A DNA stretch of 18,372 nucleotides from DP-20 sp964539925 (GCA_964539925.1 CAZILB010000071.1:1-18372); one strand, 5' to 3'. Positions 1-6,552 are shown, numbered from the stretch's first letter. Numbers and translations are program-made. Notes: generated by a model from the letters alone, not told the origin.

Positions 1-2
1 AG

Positions 3-461
3 ATCGTCGGCGGCTGGGAGGAGAAATATAAAATTCCAATCTTTACCTCGGGCATGACGCAAAGCGCGGCACTGCGCGCCCTGGGAATTAAAAAATTCGT
101 CGGCTGCACGTACTACCGCGACCGAAAGATGAACGATATTTTTACCCGCTATTTCACCGATGCCGGCTTCGAAGTGCTTGGCATGGAGGGTATGGACACA
201 TCGCCGTATGAGGCGGATAAAATATCTACGGACACGATCTATCAGCATTTGAAGTCGTCGTTCCACAAGCACCCGACCGCCGAGGGTGTCTACCTTCTCG
301 GCTCCGGCGCCTGGCAGGTGAAGGACATCGTCGCCGTGGAAAACGATCTCGGCGTCCCCGTGGTGCATCCGGTTGCCGCGCGGGTTTGGTACGTGCAGAA
401 ACAGTTGAAAGTGAGAAATCCGCTTAAAGGAGCGAGCCGGCTGTTGGAGGATTTGCCGTAA
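3..461 (+). CDS. Asp/Glu racemase-superfamily protein, maleate isomerase / arylmalonate decarboxylase-like (5' end outside window)
   Basis: The reading frame is open from base 3 to a TAA at 459-461, so the start lies upstream. The 152 visible residues are the C-terminal two thirds of a protein that is about 240 aa in this family. These cytosolic enzymes isomerise maleate or decarboxylate/racemise substituted malonates and amino acids, using two opposed cysteines. The segment RALGIKKFVGCTYYRDRKMN matches the family's LGVRRVA..TAY(I)DxxN region, and EGVYLLGSGAW...LGVPVV matches the DGILLSCGG...LGVPVV region of arylmalonate decarboxylase. In that second block the catalytic Cys position is Gly, followed by Ser, so the usual C-terminal cysteine is absent. 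The first Cys site is outside the window. Family is fairly sure; the reaction is unknown. A palindrome (473-496) follows the stop. Confidence 0.75.
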   Translation: MVGGWEEKYKIPIFTSGMTQSAALRALGIKKFVGCTYYRDRKMNDIFTRYFTDAGFEVLGMEGMDTSPYEADKISTDTIYQHLKSSFHKHPTAEGVYLLGSGAWQVKDIVAVENDLGVPVVHPVAARVWYVQKQLKVRNPLKGASRLLEDLP

Positions 462-472
462 GGGAATTGAAC

Positions 473-496
473 TACCCTGCAGCAAGCTGCGGGGTA
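473..496. repeat. REP-like palindrome 12 nt after a stop codon
   Basis: TACCCTGCAGC (473-483) is followed after AA by GCTGCGGGGTA (486-496). The arms are complementary apart from one T-G wobble. It could fold in RNA directly behind the racemase-family stop and stabilise the transcript end. No U-tract follows. It resembles the short extragenic palindromes dispersed in many proteobacterial genomes. Confidence 0.55.
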
Positions 497-532
497 TAAG
501 AATGCGCAGAAGGGATGTGTCTTAAGGGCGTC

Positions 533-557
533 ACCCCCGAGTGCTTTTGTCGGGGGT
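533..557. repeat. Perfect 8-bp inverted repeat
   Basis: ACCCCCGA (533-540) and TCGGGGGT (550-557) are perfectly complementary around a 9-nt loop. The stem is very GC-rich. There is no T-run on either side, so it is listed as a repeat rather than a terminator. Confidence 0.5.
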
Positions 558-577
558 CCAGTACGAAATTCGCCTGG

Positions 578-600
578 ATTCCCGCTTAGTATGCGGGAAT
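578..600. repeat. ATTCCCGC-N7-GCGGGAAT palindrome (dRS3/REP-like)
   Basis: ATTCCCGC (578-585) and GCGGGAAT (593-600) form perfect 8-bp arms around TTAGTAT. The surrounding bases (CCTGGATTCCCGC...GCGGGAATGACGG) have the form of a very widespread bacterial intergenic repeat. The neisserial dRS3 core ATTCCC-N8-GGGAAT has the same outer arms. It probably belongs to a family dispersed through this genome; one window cannot show that. Confidence 0.6.
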
Positions 601-716
601 GACGGACTTCGGAGAAAGAACGTTCTTGAGGCGGCACGCTGCGGGGGGAATCGACCCCAACGAGATTGAAAAACCCCATTTGCTGTCATTCTGGCGCAGG
701 CCCGAATTCAGAGAGG

Positions 717-731
717 GCGTATGCCATACGC
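717..731. repeat. GCGTATG-C-CATACGC palindrome
   Basis: GCGTATG (717-723) and CATACGC (725-731) are perfect 7-bp arms around a single C. It is the fourth palindrome in the same spacer, about 50 nt beyond the AOR stop codon. No protein-coding context explains it. Confidence 0.45.
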
Positions 732-779
732 TACGAAAACTCCTGAAAGCGGTTTTTACCGGCAGGGCGAACTTTCACA

Positions 780-2666
780 TCAATCCAGCTGGCTCCACTC
801 CATGAACTCTTCCAGCCCCAGTTTCTCCAGCGTGTCTTTGAAGGGCCGGCCGGTGCGTTCGTGGCGGCCGGAGAGTTTGTAATAGTCCCAGATCATGTCG
901 GGCAGCCACTTGGCGATGGTAAAGCCTTTGTATTTGCCGTCAGGGATCGGTTCGAGAAACCTCGGGCCGACGTCCTGCCAGTCGAAGTCGGCGATCCAGC
1001 CGCGCTGGGTGCCAAACAGGCTTTGCAGGATCATGCTGCGGTGGCCGGCTTGCAAGGCATCGTCCATGGAAAAGCTCCAGCCGGTGATGGCGTTGAAAGC
1101 ATCGACGATACTGTTGAGGCCGTCCTTCTTGTTGCTTTCCTGGGCGAACCAGCAGCCGCCGAAGATGCCGGTGAACTGGCGATACTGCTCGGAAAGCACG
1201 TGAGACCAGACCCAGCCTTCCGGGTTATCCATTTCGAGCGGTCCCCATTTTTCCTTGTCGCGCAGATCCGGCGGCGGACTTTTCGAGCCGCCGCCCTGGG
1301 GCTTCATGCCGCCGCTGGCGACCAGCTCTCTTAACATTTGCCCGAGCAGCGGGCGCCACTCGTGCATCGCCGGGGTGCCGCCTTTGGTGTGAACGGCCCA
1401 TTTCGGCGCGTCGCCGCCAAGGGCTTCCGCGAGTTGTTTGGGACCTTCGGCGAGCAGATTGCCGAGCCAGCCTTCGCGCCGAGCCGCCATGCCCAAGAGT
1501 TTATCGACGGCCTCGACGTTGCCCCATTCGAGTTTCAAGCCGTCGGTGCGGTCCGGGCCGAGAAGCCCCTTTTCCCAGGCTTCGAAGGCGACGCCGGCGC
1601 CGCAGGAGAAGTGGCTGCACTCGATGCCTAGATTATTGATTTTTTCGGCGAGGTAGAGCACGGCATTGCCCTTGATGCCGAGATTGAAAAAAGTATCGAG
1701 CCACTCGCCGCCGGCATTGAAATGGACCACCGTGCCTTGGTATTCGCCTTCGCCAAGCCTGGCGTCCCACGGGCACATCCGCGCGCATTGAAAGCAGGGA
1801 CGAAGCACCACGTCGTTCTGCTCGAACCCTTTGATATGCGCGGGATTTAAATCCGTGCTGCGCCAGTTCAAATTATTCAGCGCGCCCCAGGCTTCGCCGT
1901 GCCCGTACTTGGTTTTCTTTTTCTTGACATCATGTTGCTGCAGCACATTGCGCCATCGGAGTCCGGCCTCGGCGAGCTTCGTCTTGTCGCGGTAGCTCGG
2001 CCGCAGCGTGCCGGAAACGACGATGGCCTTGAGCTTCTTCGAACCGAGCACGGCGCCGCCGCTGTGCGCGGCAAAGTGATTGTAGTCGTTGGCGAGCATC
2101 GCGGCGCGGTTCAAGTTCTCGCCAGCCGGTCCGATGCAGAGCACGCGCGCGTCGCGATCGCCGACAATCTCGCGCAGCCGGTCTTCGGTGTCGCGGGTGC
2201 CCAGGCCCCAGACCTGTGCGCCGTCGCGCAGTTCCGCCCTGCCGTCCTTGATGTGGAGATAGACCGGCTTCGGCGAAGCGCCGTTGACGATGATCCCATC
2301 GTACCCCGCCGCCTTGAGGGTGGTGCCCCAGTAGCCGCTGGTGGCGCCCCGTCCGAGGGTGTTGCCGGTGAGCGGGCTCAAATAAACCGCGGTCATTTTG
2401 GTGCCGCCGGGCGTGAAACCGTTCCCGGTGAGCGGCCCGGTCATCATGACCACGCTGTTTTCCGCGCCGAAGGGCGTGGCGTCGAGCGGCAGCTCGTGCA
2501 TGAGAATATATAGCGCAAGAGCTTGCCCGCCGATGAACTTTCTCAGGATCGACTCTTCCGGTAGATTTTCGTCCTTCAGCGTTCCCCGGGTCAGATCGAC
2601 GCGAAGGATCTTGCCCATGTAGCCCCCGGGAAGGGGAGTGGTGCGGATGGTGGGGAATAGCTCCAT
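780..2666 (-). CDS. Aldehyde:ferredoxin oxidoreductase family protein (tungsten/molybdenum enzyme)
   Basis: This 628-aa protein has the length and layout of AOR-family enzymes, cytoplasmic W- or Mo-bispyranopterin proteins that oxidise aldehydes to acids with ferredoxin, or reduce acids or aryl-CoA in some subfamilies. Visible family features are GGYMGKILRVDLT near residues 14-26, the SPLTGNTLGRG...LKAAGYDGIIVNG block (97-129), GSKKLKAI (208-215) and the [4Fe-4S] ligands C291-x2-C294-x3-C298 with C505 in FGGCWF. This spacing matches the ligands known in Pyrococcus AOR. The usual GRGG before GAVxGSK is AHSGG here, and the usual PAYDPR is replaced by PAMHEWRP, so this is a divergent subfamily of unknown substrate. 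M17 is a possible alternative start; the Shine-Dalgarno signal is weak for both. It is last in a minus-strand set behind two solute-binding-fold genes, 135 nt after the nearer one. Confidence 0.88.
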   Translation of the reverse strand: MELFPTIRTTPLPGGYMGKILRVDLTRGTLKDENLPEESILRKFIGGQALALYILMHELPLDATPFGAENSVVMMTGPLTGNGFTPGGTKMTAVYLSPLTGNTLGRGATSGYWGTTLKAAGYDGIIVNGASPKPVYLHIKDGRAELRDGAQVWGLGTRDTEDRLREIVGDRDARVLCIGPAGENLNRAAMLANDYNHFAAHSGGAVLGSKKLKAIVVSGTLRPSYRDKTKLAEAGLRWRNVLQQHDVKKKKTKYGHGEAWGALNNLNWRSTDLNPAHIKGFEQNDVVLRPCFQCARMCPWDARLGEGEYQGTVVHFNAGGEWLDTFFNLGIKGNAVLYLAEKINNLGIECSHFSCGAGVAFEAWEKGLLGPDRTDGLKLEWGNVEAVDKLLGMAARREGWLGNLLAEGPKQLAEALGGDAPKWAVHTKGGTPAMHEWRPLLGQMLRELVASGGMKPQGGGSKSPPPDLRDKEKWGPLEMDNPEGWVWSHVLSEQYRQFTGIFGGCWFAQESNKKDGLNSIVDAFNAITGWSFSMDDALQAGHRSMILQSLFGTQRGWIADFDWQDVGPRFLEPIPDGKYKGFTIAKWLPDMIWDYYKLSGRHERTGRPFKDTLEKLGLEEFMEWSQLD

Positions 2667-2696
2667 TTTTGTCGCTGCCTTTTTAGGGACTTAATA

Positions 2697-2742
2697 GTTC
2701 CAGTGGTTCAAAACGTTCCAGCCCGTTGCAGTCGTTAAAAGC
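2697..2742. repeat. Degenerate 9-bp tandem array (GTTCCAGNC-type units)
   Basis: Five units can be read: GTTCCAGTG, GTTCAAAAC, GTTCCAGCC, then after one extra C GTTGCAGTC and GTTAAAAGC. GTT is constant in all units and A at position 6 is nearly so. The array fills the middle of the spacer upstream of the AOR gene. The 13-mer GTTCAAAACGTTC (2706-2718) recurs exactly at 3819-3831 in the next spacer of the same operon. Confidence 0.6.
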
Positions 2743-2801
2743 GGACAAAACTCCAATGTTCAGCGCACGCCGAAATTGGTTCGCAGCGCTTCGTCTCGCC
2801 G

Positions 2802-3782
2802 TCAAACATGGCCGATGAACAGATCGTCGATGGGCAACATGGTTTTCATGAGCCCCTGTTCGATCTGATAGCGATTCATGGCCGCCAGCGTTCGTTTTTC
2901 GTTCTCGCCCATAACATAGGCATAGGGGTCTTCGCCGAGGACCGCGCGCTCTCGTTCATAACCGGCGCGCTCTTCCTCGGACATGTATCGTCCCGCCACT
3001 TTGCGGGCCTCGATAAAGGCGCGCGTCAGTTTCGCCGGCAGGTCCGGGTGGCGCTCGGCGACTTCGCGGCGGATCGACAAGACATGCATGATCGGATTGA
3101 TACCGGTTTTTTTGACGTAGTCGATGATCTCGTCGTTGTCATCGAATAGCGGCTTCACTCCCGGATAGGCCGCCATCATCTTCGGCGTCTCGCCGCCGCC
3201 GAAGAAGCCCGCATAGCCGTTGTCTCCCGGCACGATGGCGCCGTGCAATTCGCCCTCATGCAGCATCTGCGAAAGCACGAGCTTCTCGCCGCCGAAAGGC
3301 GGAGGCGGCTCGATACGCTGCACTTTGACCGGCAGCTCGTGGCCGATAAAAACTTCCCGGCCCGAAACGAACCACTGCATATCGGTGGTTTTGATATGGT
3401 GGGCGTCGAGCAGATAGCCGCGCGCCCAGACCACCGCCGTCGCGCCGTAGCGGAAGCAGCCGAATTTTTTCCCCCGCAGTTCCGAAGGATGCTTGAGCTT
3501 GCCTTCGCAGTGATAGATGTTTCGCTGGCGCGGCCCGCGCTCGAAGAAAACCGGGATGGCCAACAGCGGTTGGCCCTTTTCGATGGCGCGGAGCAAGCTC
3601 GCGGCCGAGACTTCGCCGACATCCCACTGGCCGTGGAGATATTTATAGTGGCGCTCTCCCGAGGTCGTAAAGTTGGGGTCGACGGCGAGCTCGTAACCTT
3701 CGACGCCGACTTTGCCGTCGATGATCGCCTGGCAGCGCGGATGGTCGGGCAGGCCCAGGGTGATTCTAGGGTTGGTCGCCAT
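2802..3782 (-). CDS. 4,5-dihydroxyphthalate decarboxylase-like protein (periplasmic-binding-protein fold, no signal peptide)
   Basis: The 326-aa protein starts at ATG 3782, preceded by AAGGA eight bases upstream. A longer in-frame start at 3833 adds 17 residues that look non-coding. The fold family is that of ABC-type solute-binding proteins (NMT1/THI5-like). The pattern fits the 4,5-dihydroxyphthalate decarboxylase branch: DGKVGVEGYEL early, WDVGEVSAAS, LLAIPVFFERGPRQRNIY, FGCFRYGATAVVWARGYL and GINPIMHVLSIRREVAERHP. Members of that branch are often annotated as ABC substrate-binding proteins. No hydrophobic leader or lipobox is present, so it should be cytoplasmic, which favours an enzyme over a transporter subunit. 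There is no permease or ATPase gene nearby. Its neighbours are a TAXI-like protein and an AOR. Exact substrate unknown. Confidence 0.75.
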   Translation of the reverse strand: MATNPRITLGLPDHPRCQAIIDGKVGVEGYELAVDPNFTTSGERHYKYLHGQWDVGEVSAASLLRAIEKGQPLLAIPVFFERGPRQRNIYHCEGKLKHPSELRGKKFGCFRYGATAVVWARGYLLDAHHIKTTDMQWFVSGREVFIGHELPVKVQRIEPPPPFGGEKLVLSQMLHEGELHGAIVPGDNGYAGFFGGGETPKMMAAYPGVKPLFDDNDEIIDYVKKTGINPIMHVLSIRREVAERHPDLPAKLTRAFIEARKVAGRYMSEEERAGYERERAVLGEDPYAYVMGENEKRTLAAMNRYQIEQGLMKTMLPIDDLFIGHV

Positions 3783-3818
3783 CGCAAATGTCCTTTCAAG
3801 ATCGCAGAACAAATCTTC

Positions 3819-3934
3819 GTTCAAAACGTTCAAACCTTTTCTGCCTTCTTCAATCCTCCCCCGCGTCGCGGGGGAGGAAACAGGTGGGGGCTTGAACTGA
3901 GCGCAGCGGTTGAACGACTTGAGCGTTTTGAACG
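3819..3934. repeat. Composite intergenic repeat: 9-bp units in inverted orientation around a GC palindrome
   Basis: Two 9-bp units (GTTCAAAAC, GTTCAAACC) lie at 3819-3836. Three units on the opposite strand (GTTCAAAAC, GCTCAAGTC, GTTCAACCG) occupy about 3907-3933. CGTTCAAAACG (3818-3828) and CGTTTTGAACG (3924-3934) form a perfect outer inverted repeat. Between them sits CCTCCCCCGCG-T-CGCGGGGGAGG (3855-3877), an 11-bp perfect palindrome. The whole sits in the 172-nt gap between two co-directional genes and could be a small non-autonomous element or a hairpin affecting read-through. Confidence 0.6.
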
Positions 3935-3954
3935 CCGGGTTAGTTCACTTCCGA

Positions 3955-4902
3955 TTAAAGATATCCTCTTTCGCGAAAATATTTCATAGCCCCGGGGTGC
4001 AGCGGAATGTTTAGTTGCCCGGCTTCGCCGCCGCGGCAAAACTCGCGCATGGTCATGGGGCGTTTGTCGAAGTGGTCCACTGGGATCTGCTTGTAGCAAA
4101 GGTCTACGGCTTTGGCCATATTATAGGCGATCGCCGCCGGCAGATTGGCGCGGCAAAACAACGTCCAGCCGCTGAAGTCGACGCAAGGGATGTCGCGATC
4201 CAGTTTGGGATAGTGCTTGCGCGTCAGCATAGCCCTCGGGAATCCCAGTTTTTCCATGTGGCGCGCCGCGCCGTCGTTGATCGGCAAAAAGCGCATGCCG
4301 GCGCCGAGTGCCAGGTTGCCCCAGCTTTTCACGCCTTCGTCGAACACGGCCTCGGCTTTGCCGGACTGAATGTGGTCGCGGCGATCCTTGCTGCTCGGCG
4401 ACGCCGCTTCGAAGATTTTACCGCCCCAGCGCTCGATGTCGCGGAAGTTCATGCCGTAGGCTTTGAGCACTTCCTCGATGGCATAGACGGTGGTCTGCAG
4501 CTTGCCGCGCCGGCGCGTCGAGATCCGCAGCGGGTATTTTTGTTTTTTTATGTCCTCGAGGGATTCGATGCCGGTCTCTTTGCGCACGGCGAAGATCAGC
4601 CGGTCCCAAGTCGGGAACACGCCGATCGCGCGCAAGGGAATTTTCTTTTTATAAAAGCCGCATCCGAGATAGGCCATCGCCGAAAGACCGACGGGATTGC
4701 CAAAGCCAAAGTCGATTTTCTTTCTGTCGACGAGCAGCGCCGGACCGGTGCCGCCCAGTTCCGAGTCGCGCCAGCCCATGGCGACATCGAGCCGAGATTG
4801 GCGCGGCAAGTCCGCGTTGTTGAAAAACGTCAGGGCAACGACGTTGGCGATATCGACGCGCTTGGATGTGGCGCCGATGGTCAGTCTAATGGGTTTGTCC
4901 AT
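3955..4902 (-). CDS. TAXI-family solute-binding-like protein lacking a signal peptide
   Basis: The 315-aa protein resembles TRAP-associated TAXI solute receptors, most clearly in its C-terminal signature PLHPGAMKYFRERGYL (300-315), the DFGFGNPVGLSAMAYLG block and RLIFAVRKETGIESLEDIKK. Secreted TAXI proteins carry an N-terminal leader. This one begins MDKPIRLTIGATSKRVD, and an in-frame TAG lies three codons before the start (4912-4914), so no leader can be hidden upstream. The Shine-Dalgarno AGGA is 7 nt before the ATG. No TRAP permease is adjacent. It heads a minus-strand group with a decarboxylase-like PBP-fold protein and an AOR, so a cytoplasmic enzymatic or ligand-sensing role is possible. 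Family assignment is moderately sure, function unknown. Confidence 0.68.
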   Translation of the reverse strand: MDKPIRLTIGATSKRVDIANVVALTFFNNADLPRQSRLDVAMGWRDSELGGTGPALLVDRKKIDFGFGNPVGLSAMAYLGCGFYKKKIPLRAIGVFPTWDRLIFAVRKETGIESLEDIKKQKYPLRISTRRRGKLQTTVYAIEEVLKAYGMNFRDIERWGGKIFEAASPSSKDRRDHIQSGKAEAVFDEGVKSWGNLALGAGMRFLPINDGAARHMEKLGFPRAMLTRKHYPKLDRDIPCVDFSGWTLFCRANLPAAIAYNMAKAVDLCYKQIPVDHFDKRPMTMREFCRGGEAGQLNIPLHPGAMKYFRERGYL

Positions 4903-5155
4903 GTTGTAGTCCTAATGAAGGTTTCTGCTGGATTGAGTCGGACTGTTCACCACGAAGATCCTGGCGCGGCGAAGTGCACGAAATCCAGAGGAAAAAATTG
5001 TTCCGACCTTCGGGTCCTTTGTATGCAGCCTTTGTGGCGACATAGATTGTTCGTGCTCCCCTCAGTTCGCTTGCCGCGCGCGCCGGCCACCGGGCTGGGG
5101 AAAGTGCAGCCCAAGTAATTCTCCTCGCTGTTGTCGATTTCATAAACCGGGAGTG

Positions 5156-5184
5156 ATTTAATGCCGAAGGTTGGGAAGTGTCAA
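5156..5184 (-). promoter_or_regulatory. Putative sigma70 promoter for the TAXI-decarboxylase-AOR operon
   Basis: On the minus strand, a perfect TTGACA (5184-5179) is followed after 17 bases by TTAAAT (5161-5156), which matches the -10 consensus at four of six positions. Transcription would start near 5149, about 245 nt upstream of the first gene's ATG at 4902. Confidence 0.5.
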
Positions 5185-5237
5185 GTCATCGTTTCTGGGA
5201 CAACTTATTTCACTGTGAAATCTCTGCGAAGGGCAAT

Positions 5238-5267
5238 TTGCTTCCGGCTGACTGTTCTGTTTATGAT
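5238..5267 (+). promoter_or_regulatory. Putative promoter giving a near-leaderless moeA mRNA
   Basis: TATGAT (5262-5267) matches the -10 consensus at five of six positions. TTGCTT (5238-5243) lies 18 bases upstream as a weak -35. A start about 7 nt downstream of the -10 leaves only a few bases before the moeA ATG at 5278, which also lacks a Shine-Dalgarno sequence. Confidence 0.4.
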
Positions 5268-5277
5268 TCGAGCTTAG

Positions 5278-6516
5278 ATGGCACAGACATTTTTCAAAGT
5301 GTTGCCGCCCGAAGAGGCGCGCCGTTTGTTGCTGGCGGTCGAACCGGTCGGTGTCGAGAGAATTGCTTCGATTCAAGCGCGCGGACGCGTGCTGGCGGAA
5401 GATCTTCACTCGGCCGTCGATCTGCCGCATTTTCACCGCGCCGCCATGGACGGATACGCGGTCAAGTCGAAGGACACTTTCGGCGCCAGTCAAAGCCTGC
5501 CGGCCTATCTCAAACTTGCTGGCGTGATAGAGATGGGCAGGGAAGCGACGGAGCGGTTGGCGAGCGGCGCGGCCATGCGCATTTCCACCGGCGGCATGAT
5601 GCCGCCTGAAGCCGATGCGGTGGTGATGGTCGAATATACCGACGAGACGGACAGTGGGCTGGTCGAGATTCACCGTGGCGTGTCGCCCTGGCAAAACGTC
5701 ATCCAGATCGGCGACGATATCAAGAAAGGCGAGCCGGTGTTTCCGCGCGGGCGGCGGCTGCGCGCCCATGACTTGGGCGCGCTCACCGGTGTCGGCATTT
5801 CGTCGATCTCGGTATACCGGCAGCCGCATGTGGCGCTCATCTCTACCGGCGATGAGATCGTCGATGCGGACACAGAACCGCGTCCCGGACAGGTGCGCAA
5901 CATCAACCAGCACTCGCTCGCCGGCTTGATTGAAGAGTGGGGCGGCGAACTGAAAGACTGGGGTGTGATCCGCGACGAGCGCGCGGCGCTGCAGCAGGCG
6001 ATCGGCGCAGCTCTCGAATGGGGCGATGTCGTGCTGCTCTCCGGCGGCAGCTCCATGGGCGCCAAGGATATCGCGCTCGAAACCATCCTGTCTTTCCCCG
6101 ACTCCGAATTCATCTTTCACGGCATCTCCATCGCGCCCGGCAAGCCGACGATTTTCGCGCGGGCTTGCGGCAAACCGATCCTCGGACTTCCCGGCTACCC
6201 GGTTTCCGCCTTGGTGATCTTCGATCTCTTTGCCGCGCCCCTGATTCGCCGTCTGGGCGGCGAGAGCGCCGATGCCCTGGAGCGCTTCACGCGCACGGCG
6301 CGAGCAAAATTGAAAACCAACGTGGCGTCGCAGGTCGGGCGCGAGGATTATGTGCGCGTGACTCTCGAACGCCAGTCGGAGGGCCTATTGGCAACGCCGC
6401 TGCCGAGCAAATCGGGCGCGATCTTCACGCTGGTCAAAGCCGACGGCATGGTGCGGATCGACATGAATCAGGACGGCTTGGAGCAGGGCGAAGAGGTCGA
6501 CGTGATTCTTTTCTAG
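5278..6516 (+). CDS. moeA: Molybdopterin molybdenumtransferase MoeA
   Basis: MoeA inserts molybdate (or tungstate) into adenylylated molybdopterin in the last step of Moco/Wco synthesis. The 412-aa protein is full length. Motifs in order are DLPHFHRAAMDGYAV (48-62, with the conserved Asp 58), ISTGDEIV (188-195), NINQHSLAGL (208-217), SGGSSMGAKD (255-264, the MPT-binding GGxSxGxxD), PGKP (287-290) and GLPGYPVSAL (303-312), followed by a C-terminal beta-barrel domain. The ATG at 5278 begins a normal MoeA N terminus but has no Shine-Dalgarno, consistent with a nearly leaderless message. A second MoeA fused to a PBP-like domain follows 67 nt after the stop, and an AOR that needs such a cofactor is encoded on the opposite strand nearby. 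Confidence 0.95.
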   Translation: MAQTFFKVLPPEEARRLLLAVEPVGVERIASIQARGRVLAEDLHSAVDLPHFHRAAMDGYAVKSKDTFGASQSLPAYLKLAGVIEMGREATERLASGAAMRISTGGMMPPEADAVVMVEYTDETDSGLVEIHRGVSPWQNVIQIGDDIKKGEPVFPRGRRLRAHDLGALTGVGISSISVYRQPHVALISTGDEIVDADTEPRPGQVRNINQHSLAGLIEEWGGELKDWGVIRDERAALQQAIGAALEWGDVVLLSGGSSMGAKDIALETILSFPDSEFIFHGISIAPGKPTIFARACGKPILGLPGYPVSALVIFDLFAAPLIRRLGGESADALERFTRTARAKLKTNVASQVGREDYVRVTLERQSEGLLATPLPSKSGAIFTLVKADGMVRIDMNQDGLEQGEEVDVILF

Positions 6517-6552
6517 TTTCGGGTAGGGGTTCAGGGATTTGAACCCGAAACT
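6515..6552. repeat. Inverted repeat between the two moeA genes
   Basis: AGTTTCGGG (6515-6523) pairs with CCCGAAACT (6544-6552), and inside it GGGTTCA (6527-6533) pairs with TGAACCC (6540-6546). The two stems share the CCC at 6544-6546, so they are partly alternative. The outer left arm begins within the moeA stop codon. Downstream, CGAACCCGGAACT (6560-6572) resembles a further degenerate copy of the right arm. No T-run follows, so read-through into the second moeA is expected. Confidence 0.5.

Larger units (their letters stand above)
462..779. other. Convergent intergenic region with short palindromes, no gene
   Basis: These 318 bases lie between two converging genes (+ ending at 461, - ending at 780). 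Short ORFs on both strands have no recognisable protein character. The region holds four separate inverted repeats, listed individually. None is followed by a convincing T-run, so I do not call an intrinsic terminator. It looks like non-coding, repeat-rich spacer. Confidence 0.6.
4903..5277. other. Divergent intergenic region between the AOR operon and moeA
   Basis: These 375 bases separate two divergent units. A minus-strand sigma70-like promoter (5156-5184) and a plus-strand promoter right at moeA (5238-5267) are listed separately. The stretch 4947-5045 contains CACGAAG-like low-complexity sequence without coding character. The minus transcript would have a leader of about 245 nt. I could not recognise a riboswitch, including a Moco element, by eye. 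Confidence 0.5.

Noticed and set aside
2697..2742. CRISPR-like array
   Set aside because: The period is only 9 bp with no spacers; it is a short degenerate tandem repeat.
3783..3833. Extended N terminus of the decarboxylase-like protein as a signal peptide
   Set aside because: The 17 extra residues are acidic and polar, not a leader, and part of them covers the 9-bp repeat; AAGGA supports ATG 3782.
3243..3989. 248-aa open frame on + opposite the decarboxylase-like gene
   Set aside because: Antisense shadow of a well-supported minus-strand gene in GC-rich DNA; no family features and it runs through the intergenic palindrome.
5005..5016. GACC-TTCG-GGTC stem near a T6 run on the minus strand as an attenuator
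   Set aside because: The stem has only four pairs and the T-run is several bases away; too weak to call a terminator.
4015..5118. 367-aa open frame on + opposite the TAXI-like gene
   Set aside because: Long only because of GC-rich codon bias on the opposite strand; the minus-strand TAXI-like protein has clear family motifs and a Shine-Dalgarno.
4886..5143. 85-aa minus-strand frame in the moeA/TAXI spacer
   Set aside because: No coding character, overlaps the TAXI start out of frame, and contains CACGAAG-like low-complexity sequence.
5158..6120. 320-aa open frame on - opposite moeA
   Set aside because: Antisense to a full set of MoeA motifs; its sequence is His/Arg-rich shadow-like with no recognised domain.
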